DNA from: Selenomonadaceae bacterium
Lineage (GTDB): Bacteria; Bacillota; Negativicutes; Selenomonadales; Selenomonadaceae
Direction of reading: 5' to 3'
DNA: 43,641 bases
Assembly (NCBI GenBank): GCA_017406175.1
Contig: JAFQZB010000229.1
Span: 1-43,641, forward strand
Positions 22,450 to 31,512 of this stretch are shown here, piece after piece. Position numbers and translations under genes: made by a program. The notes under the pieces are model-generated. The model worked only from the letters and a program-made list of their open reading frames with translations, made no database searches and was not told the origin of the DNA. Numbering within the stretch: the stretch's first letter is position 1; every line of letters starts with the position of its first letter.

Positions 22450-23525
22450 AAGCCGAAATCCTCTGCAAGTCGTGCGCGATAATTTTTTAAGTTAGCAAGG
22501 GTATCGCACAGGGCATCGCCGCCGAATTTATCAACGAAGGCGTCCGCCGTGACGATAGCCGCCATAGCCTCGCCGACGACGCAAGCCGCCCATATCGCGC
22601 AGGTGTCTGAACGTTCTTTGCTCGCCGTCGTAGCAATTTTCGTGGCAATGTCGACGGTTTGCAATGGTTTCATCAAAGTTGGAATAGGTTTCATCGCCGC
22701 CCGAATGATTAAAGGCTCGCCGTTAGTCATACCGCCTTCAAAACCGCCGGCGCGATTAGTTTTGCGGAAAATTTTGCCGTCACTGATAAAAATTTCGTCG
22801 TGAACTTCGCTACCGAGTTTTTTAGCGTTTAAAAAGCCGTCGCCGAGTTCGACAGCCTTAATTGCCTGAATTGACATGAATGCCGCCGCAAATTTCGCGT
22901 CAAGCCGCCTATCCCACTGAATATGACTGCCCAAACCGGCTGGGACGCCCGAAATTTTAATTTCAAAGACGCCGCCGACGGTATCGCCCAAAGATTTTGC
23001 CTCGTCGATACGGTCTTTAATCTTATCGCCACACACGCCGCCCACGCTTAGGACTTCGCCGGAGATGTTTACGCCGCAATTTTTTAAGAAAATCTTGCAT
23101 AATGCGCCCGCGGCGACTCTCATAGTAGTTTCGCGAGCACTTGAGCGTTCTAAAATGTCGCGAACGTCCGAACGAGCGAATTTAGCCGCGCCAATCAAGT
23201 CAGCGTGCCCTGGGCGGGCGTTTGTGACTTTTTCGCCGGAAATTTTTCCTTCTGGACTCATTTTATCCGCCCAATTCTGCCAATCGCGATTTTCGACGCT
23301 CAAAGTTATCGGAGAGCCGATAGTTTCGCCGAAACGAATGCCAGAAATAAAATTTACGCGGTCGGATTCGATTTTCATGCGTCCGCCGCGCCCATAGCCG
23401 CTTTGACGGCGTTTAAGTTCCGCATTTACGAATTCGCTAGAGACTTTGACGCCAGCGGGCAGTCCTTCCAATATGCAAACCAATCGCGAGCCGTGACTTT
23501 CGCCGCCGCTAATGTATCTAACCAT
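22446..23525 (-). CDS. aroC: Chorismate synthase
   Basis: Final shikimate step: EPSP to chorismate with reduced FMN. The 359 residues begin MVRYISGGESHGSRLVCILE and contain RRQSGYGRGGRM, GSPITLSVENRDW, RPGHADLIGAAKF, RSSARETTMRVAAGALC, and the late block IATTASKERSDTCAIWAACV. The ATG at 23525 has GGGGTGATTTG upstream; a TTG one codon earlier is in frame but unlikely. It lies 12 bp after the SDR stop on the same strand, so it is probably part of the transcript that begins at the acyltransferase gene. Confidence 0.97.
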   Translation of the reverse strand: MVRYISGGESHGSRLVCILEGLPAGVKVSSEFVNAELKRRQSGYGRGGRMKIESDRVNFISGIRFGETIGSPITLSVENRDWQNWADKMSPEGKISGEKVTNARPGHADLIGAAKFARSDVRDILERSSARETTMRVAAGALCKIFLKNCGVNISGEVLSVGGVCGDKIKDRIDEAKSLGDTVGGVFEIKISGVPAGLGSHIQWDRRLDAKFAAAFMSIQAIKAVELGDGFLNAKKLGSEVHDEIFISDGKIFRKTNRAGGFEGGMTNGEPLIIRAAMKPIPTLMKPLQTVDIATKIATTASKERSDTCAIWAACVVGEAMAAIVTADAFVDKFGGDALCDTLANLKNYRARLAEDFGL

Positions 23526-23537
23526 CAAATCACCCCG

Positions 23538-24317
23538 TCAAGCATAAGAACCGACGATATAACCGCCGTCCACGAAAAAATTTTGCCCCGTAATCCAGGC
23601 GGCGCGGTCGCTCAGCAAAAATAAAATCATTCCGGCGACGTCGCGAGCCGTTCCCAAGCCTAGCAGGTGTCGCGAAATAATTTCTTCGCTCGGCGCGTAA
23701 AGTTCGTTAGTCATCATCTCCGTTTTGACTATCGCGGGTGCCACAGAGTTTATCCGGTGCTTGCCGCGAATGATTTCCGCCGCGAACGATTTAACCGCCG
23801 ATTGCACAGCCGCCTTTGCCGCCGAGTATGCAAACAGACTTTTGCCGCTGAAGTCGCCCGCAATCGAACTCATCAGCACGAACGACCCGCCGCCGTCCGA
23901 AAATTTTTTGCGCGTCGCCGTCTGCACGAAGTTGACTGCGCCCCAAAAGCTCGTTGCGAAAATTTTATGGGCAAGGCTCTCGTCGAAGGAATTAAGCGGC
24001 GTCAAGCCCCAAATGCCAGCCGTGTACACGCCGCCATTAATCCGACCGACAACGCTCGTGAAGTTCTCCAAGACCCGCGACCAATCGTCAGCCGTCGCCG
24101 CGAGAACGTCTAGTTGCTCCGTAAAGATTCGCGGCGGGTGCTTGATTAAACTTATCGGCGAACACCTCTTAAGCTCGTCGAGGCGTTCCAAGTTCCGACC
24201 GATTGCCAAGACGTTCGCGCCGCTCTGTGATAACTCCAAAGCCGTTTGACGACCAATGCCACTCGACGCGCCGACTACTACAAAATTTTTTCCGCTGAAA
24301 TCAAATTTCACACTCAT
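23538..24317 (-). CDS. Short-chain dehydrogenase/reductase of the ACP/UxaA cluster
   Basis: 259-residue classical SDR, NAD(P)-dependent. The cofactor motif is VVVGASSGIGRQ (about residues 11-22), the catalytic Ser lies in VLMSSIAGDF, the catalytic YxxxK is YSAAK, and the C-terminal GQNFFVDGGY is typical. It resembles 3-oxoacyl-ACP reductase-like SDRs, which is notable beside an acyl carrier protein, but substrate cannot be set from sequence. The start at 24317 is set by GGGGAGAACCTTTG, overlapping the end of the dehydratase large-subunit gene by 14 residues out of frame? No: the stop of that gene is at 24331, so there is a 13-bp gap. aroC follows after 12 bp. Confidence 0.88.
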   Translation of the reverse strand: MSVKFDFSGKNFVVVGASSGIGRQTALELSQSGANVLAIGRNLERLDELKRCSPISLIKHPPRIFTEQLDVLAATADDWSRVLENFTSVVGRINGGVYTAGIWGLTPLNSFDESLAHKIFATSFWGAVNFVQTATRKKFSDGGGSFVLMSSIAGDFSGKSLFAYSAAKAAVQSAVKSFAAEIIRGKHRINSVAPAIVKTEMMTNELYAPSEEIISRHLLGLGTARDVAGMILFLLSDRAAWITGQNFFVDGGYIVGSYA

Positions 24318-24330
24318 CAAAGGTTCTCCC

Positions 24331-25491
24331 CTAAACGAATCTGCACACGTGGTCAACGGCGACATCAGAGAAGCCATAAGCCTCCGCCTTAGTCAGCCGC
24401 CCGTTTAACACGTCTTGAACTTTATCAAGCAACAAGTCGCCCGCACCGTCAATCGTCAACGCGCCGTCGATTATGCCGCTCAAGTCCACGTCGATATTGT
24501 CTTCCATCCAAGAATACGTTTGGGCATTGGCAGTGACCTTGAGGACAGGAACAATCGCGTTGCCCGTGGGAGTGCCGCGCCCCGTCGTGAAGATTATCGC
24601 ATTGCAACCCGCCGCCGCCATCGAAGTAACCGACGATATATCATAGCCCGCCGTGTCCATGACGATTGCCCCGCGCTTAGTCGGTCGCTCCGCCTGATTC
24701 AAGACCTCGACAATAGGACGCGTGCCGCCTTTGCGAATACAGCCTAAGCTTTTCTCGTCGATAGTCGACAAGCCGCCGAGTTTATTGCCGGGCGTCGGCT
24801 GTCCTGCTCTGCAATCTTGACCCGCCGCCTTGAGATGTGCTTCATAGTCCGCACAAATTTGGATTATCCGGTTGTGAAGTTCAGGAGTCGCCGCACGTTT
24901 GGCAAGGACATGTTCGCCGCCAATCCACTCGATTGACTCGCTCATCAAAGTCGACGCGCCCAGGTCAACGAACTTATCGCTGAGCTTGCCGACCGCAGGA
25001 TTAGACGCAATGCCCGAAGTCGCGTCCGAGCCGCCGCACTCAATGCCCAGTAGCAGTTCCGATATATCGCACGGTTCTTTCTGTTGAAGATTAGCCGCCG
25101 CCGACAAGTCACGAGCCGCACGAACCGCCTTTGCTATCGTCTTGAGGGTGCCGCCCTCCTCTTGAATGCCGAACGACACGACGGGCTTGCTAGTCATCGC
25201 CTTAATCTTGTCGCGTAGTTTGTCATGAGGAACCGTTTCACAGCCCAGACCGATTATCACGACGCCGAAGACGTTAGGATTGCACGCAAAGCCCGTTAAG
25301 ACTTTTTGCGACAACGCAGTATTCGCCGCCACGTCTGAACAGCCCGTGTTAAAAATTATGTTGACTGCGCCGCGAACCTGACTTGCCACAATCCGAGCCG
25401 TCTCCGAGCCGCAAGCACACGTAGGAAGAATCAAGACGTGATTGCGAATGCCAGCTCGACCGTCCGCCCGCTTATAGCCGTAGAAATTCAT
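24331..25491 (-). CDS. UxaA-family dehydratase/lyase, large (C-terminal) subunit
   Basis: 386-residue UxaA C-terminal-type protein, a family that includes altronate and galactarate dehydratases and the beta subunit of sulfolactate sulfo-lyase. Seen: GYKRADGRAGIRNHVLILPT at the start, FNTGCSDV, VIIGLGCETVP, GIECGGSDATSGIASNPA, IRKGGTRPI, MDTAGYDISSVTSMAAAGCN and IFTTGRGTPTGNAIVPVLKV. Several cysteines probably bind iron. Fused homologues carry an N-terminal SAF domain; here that part is the next upstream gene, overlapping by ATGA. The substrate is probably a small hydroxy- or sugar acid but is unknown. Context with an ACP and SDR is not the usual hexuronate catabolic setting. Confidence 0.88.
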   Translation of the reverse strand: MNFYGYKRADGRAGIRNHVLILPTCACGSETARIVASQVRGAVNIIFNTGCSDVAANTALSQKVLTGFACNPNVFGVVIIGLGCETVPHDKLRDKIKAMTSKPVVSFGIQEEGGTLKTIAKAVRAARDLSAAANLQQKEPCDISELLLGIECGGSDATSGIASNPAVGKLSDKFVDLGASTLMSESIEWIGGEHVLAKRAATPELHNRIIQICADYEAHLKAAGQDCRAGQPTPGNKLGGLSTIDEKSLGCIRKGGTRPIVEVLNQAERPTKRGAIVMDTAGYDISSVTSMAAAGCNAIIFTTGRGTPTGNAIVPVLKVTANAQTYSWMEDNIDVDLSGIIDGALTIDGAGDLLLDKVQDVLNGRLTKAEAYGFSDVAVDHVCRFV

Positions 25492-25775
25492 CTAATCATC
25501 TCGCTTTCGTAATCGCGTGGCACGGAGAAAATATTTTCGTGCGACACCCACGCGCCCTTAGCAATATCCTTTGACGCCTCGCCGATTATCTCCCCGTACT
25601 TGAAAACTTTGTCGCCCTTAGCAATGTCCTTTAACGCGACCTTATGCCAAATGGGAACGTTCTCGACGCAATGAACCGAACCGCCGCCGAGCACTTGAAT
25701 CATATCGCCCGCCTTCGCCGCCGCCGTACAAGTCGCCACGTTGTCTTTATCGTCAAGCAAGATTGCGTTCGTCAT
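25488..25775 (-). CDS. UxaA-family dehydratase, small (SAF domain) subunit
   Basis: 95-residue SAF-domain protein equivalent to the N-terminal part of altronate dehydratase or the alpha subunit of sulfolactate sulfo-lyase. It has the family pattern VPIWHKVALKDIAKGDKVFK followed by YGEIIGEASKDIAKGAWVSH. The histidine in HKVAL and a later one are candidate metal ligands. Its stop overlaps the large-subunit start, and its own start overlaps the ACP stop by 4 bp, so ACP, small and large subunits are tightly coupled. Confidence 0.88.
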   Translation of the reverse strand: MTNAILLDDKDNVATCTAAAKAGDMIQVLGGGSVHCVENVPIWHKVALKDIAKGDKVFKYGEIIGEASKDIAKGAWVSHENIFSVPRDYESEMIR

Positions 25776-25996
25776 GCTTTGCCCTCCGCCAGCTTGAATA
25801 AGTCTTCGACAGTCAACGCGGCTTTAATCTGTTCAGGGTCGAGGCGCCGATTGAGTGTCGAATTGCAGAACGAGAAGAACGACACCATGCTAAGCGAGTC
25901 CCAATCCTCAACGTCCGCCAGCTTCGTTGATAACTTTAATTCGGCGTCCGTGTCCATTAACTCCGCGAGTTTTTTAACGAATTCTTCTGCTGTCAT
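25772..25996 (-). CDS. Acyl carrier protein
   Basis: 74-residue acyl carrier-like protein: acidic, helical, with the phosphopantetheine attachment serine in DVEDWDSLSMVSF (DSL motif). The start at 25996 is set by AAGGAGGAAAGATTA. It differs from the housekeeping AcpP (no EEFD or DSLDTVELV block) and is embedded among modification genes, so it is probably a dedicated carrier. No 4'-phosphopantetheinyl transferase, ligase or ketosynthase is in the window to load it. It lies 13 bp after the acyltransferase gene. Confidence 0.88.
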   Translation of the reverse strand: MTAEEFVKKLAELMDTDAELKLSTKLADVEDWDSLSMVSFFSFCNSTLNRRLDPEQIKAALTVEDLFKLAEGKA

Positions 25997-26009
25997 TAAT
26001 CTTTCCTCC

Positions 26010-26645
26010 TTAAATTTCGACGGCGGGATTGCCAAAGACAGTTGCACCCGCCCGAATCTTTTTCAAAACGACACAACCCGCCCCGACCGTCGCACAGTCC
26101 TCGACCTTTGCTTTGGGCAAGATGATTGCGCCCGTGCCAAGGAAGACCTCCGAGCCGACGCGAGCCTTGCCGGCAATGTTGGCTTGCGGCATGACGCAAC
26201 TAAACTTCCCAATCGTCGCATCGTGCCCGACAATCGTCAGCGCATTCAACGCCGCGAAGTCATCAACCGCCGCCCTGTCGCTTATGCCGACGTAAGGGGA
26301 GACTATCACGCCGCGTCCGAGCCGAGCCGTCGGGATAATCTTCGCGAGCTTGCTGATTAGGTTAATGAACTCTGCGCCGCGAGCCGAAATCTTTTCCACG
26401 AGATGACGACGAACCTTAGGAGAACCAACCGCACATGTAAAAACGTCGTCCGCGCAAATTTGGTAGCCGTCCACGTCGCCGAGCACTTCAGCGGGCAAAA
26501 GCTCATACTCCGCCGCCGCAAGCTTAACATCACCGTCGAGGAAACCTTTAATCGTCCAGTCGACGCCGTAGCCAATGGAGTCCTTCGCGTGCCAATACAC
26601 TTCGCGAGCAAAGCCGCCGACGCCGATTATTATCAAGTTCTTCAT
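26010..26645 (-). CDS. NeuD/PglD-like sugar O/N-acyltransferase
   Basis: 211 residues with the two-part NeuD/PglD build: a Rossmann-like N-terminal domain beginning MKNLIIIGVGGFAREVYWHA, and a left-handed beta-helix from about residue 105 made of hexapeptide repeats (ARLGRGVIVSPYVGISDRAA, ANIAGKARVGSEVFLGTGA). NALTIVGHDATIG contains the likely catalytic histidine. The ending GNPAVEI is also typical. These enzymes transfer acetyl from CoA to sugars such as sialic acid or bacillosamine precursors; an ACP-linked donor is conceivable here given the next gene. RBS GGGTGATGATTC, with a promoter just upstream; first gene of the long minus-strand unit. Confidence 0.9.
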   Translation of the reverse strand: MKNLIIIGVGGFAREVYWHAKDSIGYGVDWTIKGFLDGDVKLAAAEYELLPAEVLGDVDGYQICADDVFTCAVGSPKVRRHLVEKISARGAEFINLISKLAKIIPTARLGRGVIVSPYVGISDRAAVDDFAALNALTIVGHDATIGKFSCVMPQANIAGKARVGSEVFLGTGAIILPKAKVEDCATVGAGCVVLKKIRAGATVFGNPAVEI

Positions 26646-26664
26646 TGAATCATCACCCGCCGCG

Positions 26665-26673
26665 ATTATAGCA
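26665..26673 (-). promoter_or_regulatory. Extended -10 promoter of the acyltransferase/ACP/UxaA/SDR/aro unit
   Basis: Minus strand TGCTATAAT (26673-26665) followed by CGCGGCGGG, 19 bp before the first ATG and directly after the T-run of the terminator at 26676-26698. Confidence 0.65.
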
Positions 26674-26675
26674 AA

Positions 26676-26698
26676 AAAAGAAGCCCCGCAACAGGGAC
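26676..26698 (-). terminator. Terminator after the DUF4405 gene
   Basis: Minus strand GTCCC-TGTTGC-GGGGC, then TTCTTTTTTT, 12 bp past the stop at 26710. It ends the rfbC-addA-dapB-DUF4405 unit. Confidence 0.7.
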
Positions 26699-26709
26699 AG
26701 GAAACTTTT

Positions 26710-27366
26710 TCATTCCTTGAAGACTTTCTTAACGACGAAATGAGTTACCACCGCAAAGAACGTGATACTGCCGACGAGCAAGAAGGCAAACATTGGCGCG
26801 GGCAAATCGGTCGCTGGCGTCGAGAAAATGTGCTTCATTAGGATTCGGTCGAAGAAACGATTCAAGAACAGACCCACGACGCCGAACGCCGCCACGGTAA
26901 AAACTATCGCGTCGAAGACAATTTTCCAACGCTTAAAGAATTCTTCTGCTCTCAATAGCCTTAGTACTTTCTGCCTAAGTTCGCGCCCATGAAGTCCGAT
27001 ATGCATTCCGATTAAGATTGTCATGATGTAAGGCGATGAGGTGTGCAAGTTGTGAATTGTCATGTTGCGCCGCAGTATTGCGTTCGCGAGGTCGGGGCAA
27101 AGGTAATTTGATTGACATAGGCCCGTAAGCAAAATTAAAAGCGTGCAGAGTGCTAAGGCTAGGTTCACTTCGATAGCAAAAAATTTCCGCGTCGTTATTT
27201 TGTAGGTCAGCGCGATGAGCCGCTTAAAGTTTATGGCGAAGTGCACGAGGATTGCCGCCACCAATGTCACGCCTAGGATTTCATGAAGCTCCTTCGGTAG
27301 GTAGTTAAAGCTAAGCTCCGCGACGAACAGCGCGACTAATACCGCGTCGATTGCAAGGCGTATCAT
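26710..27366 (-). CDS. DUF4405 / cytochrome b-like membrane protein
   Basis: 218-residue integral membrane protein with about five hydrophobic segments. Paired histidines sit at membrane edges: H in LHEILGVTL and in LVHFAINFKR early, IHNLHTSSPY and GMHIGLHGRELRQK later. This resembles DUF4405 and cytochrome b561-type proteins, suggesting two hemes and a role in transmembrane electron transfer. Heme binding is inferred from the histidine pattern only. The start overlaps the dapB stop (ATGA). No partner oxidoreductase is adjacent; the Tat-exported flavoprotein at 14.7 kb is a conceivable but distant partner. Confidence 0.8.
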   Translation of the reverse strand: MIRLAIDAVLVALFVAELSFNYLPKELHEILGVTLVAAILVHFAINFKRLIALTYKITTRKFFAIEVNLALALCTLLILLTGLCQSNYLCPDLANAILRRNMTIHNLHTSSPYIMTILIGMHIGLHGRELRQKVLRLLRAEEFFKRWKIVFDAIVFTVAAFGVVGLFLNRFFDRILMKHIFSTPATDLPAPMFAFLLVGSITFFAVVTHFVVKKVFKE

Positions 27367-28124
27367 AGGAGCTTGTCCAAGCCGACAGTCAAGCCTTTAA
27401 GCCCGCGAACCTTTTTGCAAGCAAGCACGACGCCCGGCATAAAAGAATCTCTGCCCGTCGAGTCGTGGCGGATTGTGAGCGTCTGCCCCAAGCCGCCGAA
27501 GATAACTTCTTGATGAGCGACGTAACCAGGAAGTCTTACGCTGTGAATTCTTATGCCGTCGACCTCGGCTCCGCGCACATGTTCTAAGCGTTCGACCTCT
27601 TCGGGGTGTCCTTGCTTATGCGGCGGGCGGACTTCGGAAATCATTTTAGCTGTAAGTTCGGCGGTACCCGATGGCGCGTCAAGTTTCTTGTCGTGGTGGA
27701 GTTCGATAATCTCGACTTCGGGCATATAGCGGGCAACCGTCTGGGAAATCAACATCATCAGCACCGCGCCCAATGCAAAGTTCGGAGCGATAAAAGCGGG
27801 CGTGTCATAGAGTTCAGCGAGCTTGCGAATCTTTTCCTTAGCGTCGTCACTTAGACCAGTCGTGCCAACCACGGGCGAGACTTTGTTAGCCAGAGCGGTC
27901 ATCACGTTATCGAAGACGACAGCCGGGCGCGTGAAGTCAACCATAACATCGGGCGTCAACCTCTTCAAGGCGGCGTCAAGGTTCGTCTCGACCGTCAAGC
28001 CTTCGACCTCGCCCGCGATAACGTCAACCGCCCCGACGAGTTCTAATTCATCGTCCGCCTTAACAGCACTGCAAACCGTGCGCCCCATGCGTCCAAGTGC
28101 GCCGTTCACCAAAACTTTAATCAT
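27363..28124 (-). CDS. dapB: 4-Hydroxy-tetrahydrodipicolinate reductase
   Basis: NAD(P)H-dependent step of lysine and diaminopimelate synthesis. The 253 residues have VNGALGRMGRTV (nucleotide-binding), VDFTRPA, VVGTTGLS, APNFALGAVLM, and the catalytic and substrate block ELHHDKKLDAPSGTAE (HH and K). The end LKGLTVGLDKLL is standard. RBS TAGGAGGTTTTAAG overlaps the end of addA (stop 11 bp upstream); its own stop overlaps the DUF4405 start. dapA is not adjacent. Confidence 0.97.
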   Translation of the reverse strand: MIKVLVNGALGRMGRTVCSAVKADDELELVGAVDVIAGEVEGLTVETNLDAALKRLTPDVMVDFTRPAVVFDNVMTALANKVSPVVGTTGLSDDAKEKIRKLAELYDTPAFIAPNFALGAVLMMLISQTVARYMPEVEIIELHHDKKLDAPSGTAELTAKMISEVRPPHKQGHPEEVERLEHVRGAEVDGIRIHSVRLPGYVAHQEVIFGGLGQTLTIRHDSTGRDSFMPGVVLACKKVRGLKGLTVGLDKLL

Positions 28125-28135
28125 CTTAAAACCTC

Positions 28136-31100
28136 CTACATCTTAACCAATCGTCCGCCGTTTAGCAGGTACAAATACTTTTCGGCGACGTTTATTTTTA
28201 GTAGAGCCTCCGCCGCCTGCGCGTAAAGTTCAATCTGCACTCGATAGCGTTCGGCAATGTCCGCTGAATCACGGTCGGTCTTGTAGTCTAGCAGAACCCA
28301 CCTCCCTGCCGCGTCTTTGAAGAGCAAATCGATTATGCCTTGGATAAAAATTTTCTCGTCGACGTGGAAGAATCTTTGCGCGTCAATCAGTCGGCTGAAC
28401 GGTAGCTCGCGATAAAATTCTTGAGCCGTGACTAATCGCTTGCCAAGTTCACTGGCGAAGAACCTTGCGACCTTCTCCGGCTTGATTAATTTAACATGCT
28501 CCGACGAGATGACTTCACGGCGGGCAAGCTCCGCGACCTGCGCGGCGATTCCCTTTGCCGATAAGTCGCCGTCGAGGTTCAAACTCTGCATGACCTTGTG
28601 CATTAGCGAGCCGAACTCCGCGCCAGAAATTTCTTTGCGTTGCATAAAATCTGGTCGTCGATAGATAAACTTCCTCTGCACGAAGTCAGCCGCTTGCGAC
28701 AAGTTGTCTTGCTCGGCGCGGCGTTTAAGTTCCGTGACGGATAACTTAGCTGGGATTGATTCAAGCCTCGTCGGGAGCTGTTCGGGCGGCTGTGAAACTT
28801 TCTTCTGCGCCTGGTCTAGTGTTCGTTCTTTAATCAATGCAACGTCGTCGAGTGTGACTAGCCGCGACTTGATGACGGGTTCTAACGCGTCCCGTATCGG
28901 CAGTAGCCAACTCATGAACTTGCTAGCCGATAAAATGTCGTAATCGCTCGGCACGTCGACGGCTCGCACCTTATCCAATACGCCTTGACTTGTACACCCG
29001 ACTAAAAATAATTTTTCCTCCGCCCGCGTCAATGCCACGTACAAAAGCCTAAGCTCTTCGGCAAGTGATTCGTCGCGGATTTTTTTGGAGACAGCCGCCG
29101 TCGCCAACGTCTTGACTTTAAGTAGAGAACCCTTCGGCGTGCGATATGCCCCGATACCAAATTCACGGTGCATGAACAGATTAGCCCTTGCATAGTCTTC
29201 CATGTTGAACTGCTTGCCGACGCCCGCCACGAACACAACGGGATATTCCAAGCCCTTGCTCCTGTGAATGGTCACGACTCGCACGACGTTTTCATTTTCG
29301 CCGAGAGTGGTCGCCGTCGATAGGTCGTTGCCTAGCTGCTTAAGCTTGCTGATGAACTCGATAAACCTGGACAAGCCGCGGGCATTGGTCGATTCAAAGT
29401 TAGCGGCGCGGTCAATCAAAATCCGCAAATTCGCCTGACGAGCCTCGCCGCGTTCCTCTTGCCCGACCGAATCATAATAGCCCGTCTCGCGATAGAGATT
29501 GCTCAAAAGTTCCGCCACGCCCAGTTGCCGAGCCGTATCCCGCCAAAGATTGAGCTTAGCTAGGAAGGCTTTGCATTTGTCCGAGCCGTTCGCGACCGCC
29601 GTATAAAAATCGACGTTCGGATTGTCAATCCGAAGCTCGGCAAGCTCCTCCGCACTGAATCCGCCAATCGAACTCATCATCACGGCGGCAAGCGGTATGT
29701 CCTGCCTTGCGTTGTCCAGTAGAGTCAGCAAACTCATCACGACTTGGATTTCATTCGCCCGAAAATAATTTTCCTCGTCGGGCACGTAAGCGGGCACTCC
29801 AAACTTTTTCAGCGTGTCGAGGATTTCAAAGGCGGTTGTCTTCGGCGAGCGGTGCAGAATAACAATATCCCTGAACTGCACAGGACGATAGCCCTCGTCG
29901 TCGCGCACGAGTTTACCCGACGCAATCAGCTCGTGAATCTTGCCCGCAATGAAACGCATCTCAAGTTCAATGTCCTTGCTCTCGTCGTCGCGTTCGGTCT
30001 GTATGTAGAAAAATTCCGGACGCTCGTCGAAGTAATTGCTGCCAGTCTCGTAGCTTGCCCCGAATTGGAGCCTTGCCGCCGCGTCGTAGTCAATCTCCGT
30101 TGCCCGTCGATTCATCAGCCGCTTGAATATTTCATTGACCGCCGCGATAATCTTTTCTCGACTGCGGAAGTTCTTCGACAGATTTATACAGCGGTAGGAA
30201 TTCATCTTGTCCTTGAAATTCGCTGAGTCGACGAGCCGGAACCGATAAATCGACTGCTTAACGTCGCCGACAAAGAACAGATTATCGCCGTGAGAAATCT
30301 TCTGGACAATCGCCTCCTGCACGCCGTTAGTATCCTGATACTCGTCGACCATGATGAACTTGAACTTGTCGCGATAGGCGGCGGCGACTTCGGGGGCGGC
30401 GTCGAAGATATTCAAGGCAAGGTGCTCCATGTCCGCAAAGTCGATAATGCCGCGTTCGCGTTTGGCGTCGGAAAACTTCTGGGCAAAAGCTTTCGTGACT
30501 CGGATAAGCTCCTTAATCGGCTCGTGAAGTCCTCGAACGTCAGCAATCATGCGGGCTTCGTCACCAAGGAAATAATTATCGCGCAAAGTCTCCAGTTTCT
30601 TCTTGTAATCGTCGTGGAGATTTTTAATCGCCTCCTTGGCAAGCTTCTTATCCTCCGCCACGCGCCCAGGCATCCTCCCGAACGTGAACGCCCAAATCTT
30701 ATCGTAAAGCGTGTCCCAATCGTCGAGGGCGGTCTTCAAGTCGTTTAGCTGATTGAACTCGCCGCGAATGACATTGACAGCAACGTTGTTCTCTTCGGCA
30801 ATGCGATAAACCTCGGCACACTCCGCGAAAATTTTTTCTAGCGTCTGGAAGATGTGCGGCTTGAGGAATTTGAACCAGCGTGTATCCTCAAGGCGTGCGT
30901 CTTCGGGCAAGTCGTAAGGCTCGGCAAGCGAATCAAGCCACGCGCTAGGATAGGGCATACTCAACGAGAAGTCGTGCAAGCCGATAATCATCTCGTGAAT
31001 CTTATCGTCGCCGTGAACCGTGCCGCCGAACTCGTCCGCGAACGCCTTAAAGGTTTCGTTGCCGCCCGCGTAGTTGTCCTCGAAAAGCTCCTCAATGACC

Positions 31101-31510
31101 TCGCGCTTTAAGATTTCAAGTTCGTTGGTGTCGCCCGTGCGGAACTTCGGGTCAAGGTCGATTCGTGCAAAGTTCCGCCGCAGAACCGTTTGGCAGAAAG
31201 AATGGAACGTTGAGATTTGCGCGCCGCTTAGAAGGATTATCTGCTTTTCCAGGCGGATTTGCTTATCGGCGTCCAGCTCGGTCTCAAGGCGTTTCATCAG
31301 TGCTGCTTGAATTCGTGAGCGCATTTCTTGCGCCGCCGCGTTGGTGAAGGTCATGATTAACAGCTCGTCGACTTCGCAAGCCTCATCCTCAAGCAGAGTT
31401 ACGACCCGTTCAGTTAGCGTTCGAGTTTTGCCCGCGCCCGCCGCCGCCGCGATTAATAAGTTTTCGCCGCGTGCCTCGACTGCCTCTTGTTGTTCGCGTG
31501 TCAGTTCCAT
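28136..31510 (-). CDS. addA: ATP-dependent helicase/nuclease subunit A
   Basis: UvrD-like helicase with C-terminal RecB-type nuclease, the AddA part of the AddAB complex that resects double-strand breaks. Of 1124 residues: Walker A AAAGAGKTRTLTER (about 19-32), IMTFTNAAAQEMRSRI, Walker B MVDEYQDTN, GDVKQSIYRFR, VTIHRSKGLEYPVVFVAG and LLYVALTRAEEKL. The nuclease core has GSLMHKVMQ, IQGIIDLLF and VLLDYKTDRDS (metal-binding D and catalytic K). It looks complete, if a little shorter than some homologues. The start at 31510 lies 2 bp after rfbC. addB, normally immediately upstream, is absent here. Confidence 0.96.
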   Translation of the reverse strand: MELTREQQEAVEARGENLLIAAAAGAGKTRTLTERVVTLLEDEACEVDELLIMTFTNAAAQEMRSRIQAALMKRLETELDADKQIRLEKQIILLSGAQISTFHSFCQTVLRRNFARIDLDPKFRTGDTNELEILKREVIEELFEDNYAGGNETFKAFADEFGGTVHGDDKIHEMIIGLHDFSLSMPYPSAWLDSLAEPYDLPEDARLEDTRWFKFLKPHIFQTLEKIFAECAEVYRIAEENNVAVNVIRGEFNQLNDLKTALDDWDTLYDKIWAFTFGRMPGRVAEDKKLAKEAIKNLHDDYKKKLETLRDNYFLGDEARMIADVRGLHEPIKELIRVTKAFAQKFSDAKRERGIIDFADMEHLALNIFDAAPEVAAAYRDKFKFIMVDEYQDTNGVQEAIVQKISHGDNLFFVGDVKQSIYRFRLVDSANFKDKMNSYRCINLSKNFRSREKIIAAVNEIFKRLMNRRATEIDYDAAARLQFGASYETGSNYFDERPEFFYIQTERDDESKDIELEMRFIAGKIHELIASGKLVRDDEGYRPVQFRDIVILHRSPKTTAFEILDTLKKFGVPAYVPDEENYFRANEIQVVMSLLTLLDNARQDIPLAAVMMSSIGGFSAEELAELRIDNPNVDFYTAVANGSDKCKAFLAKLNLWRDTARQLGVAELLSNLYRETGYYDSVGQEERGEARQANLRILIDRAANFESTNARGLSRFIEFISKLKQLGNDLSTATTLGENENVVRVVTIHRSKGLEYPVVFVAGVGKQFNMEDYARANLFMHREFGIGAYRTPKGSLLKVKTLATAAVSKKIRDESLAEELRLLYVALTRAEEKLFLVGCTSQGVLDKVRAVDVPSDYDILSASKFMSWLLPIRDALEPVIKSRLVTLDDVALIKERTLDQAQKKVSQPPEQLPTRLESIPAKLSVTELKRRAEQDNLSQAADFVQRKFIYRRPDFMQRKEISGAEFGSLMHKVMQSLNLDGDLSAKGIAAQVAELARREVISSEHVKLIKPEKVARFFASELGKRLVTAQEFYRELPFSRLIDAQRFFHVDEKIFIQGIIDLLFKDAAGRWVLLDYKTDRDSADIAERYRVQIELYAQAAEALLKINVAEKYLYLLNGGRLVKM

Positions 31511-31512
31511 GA

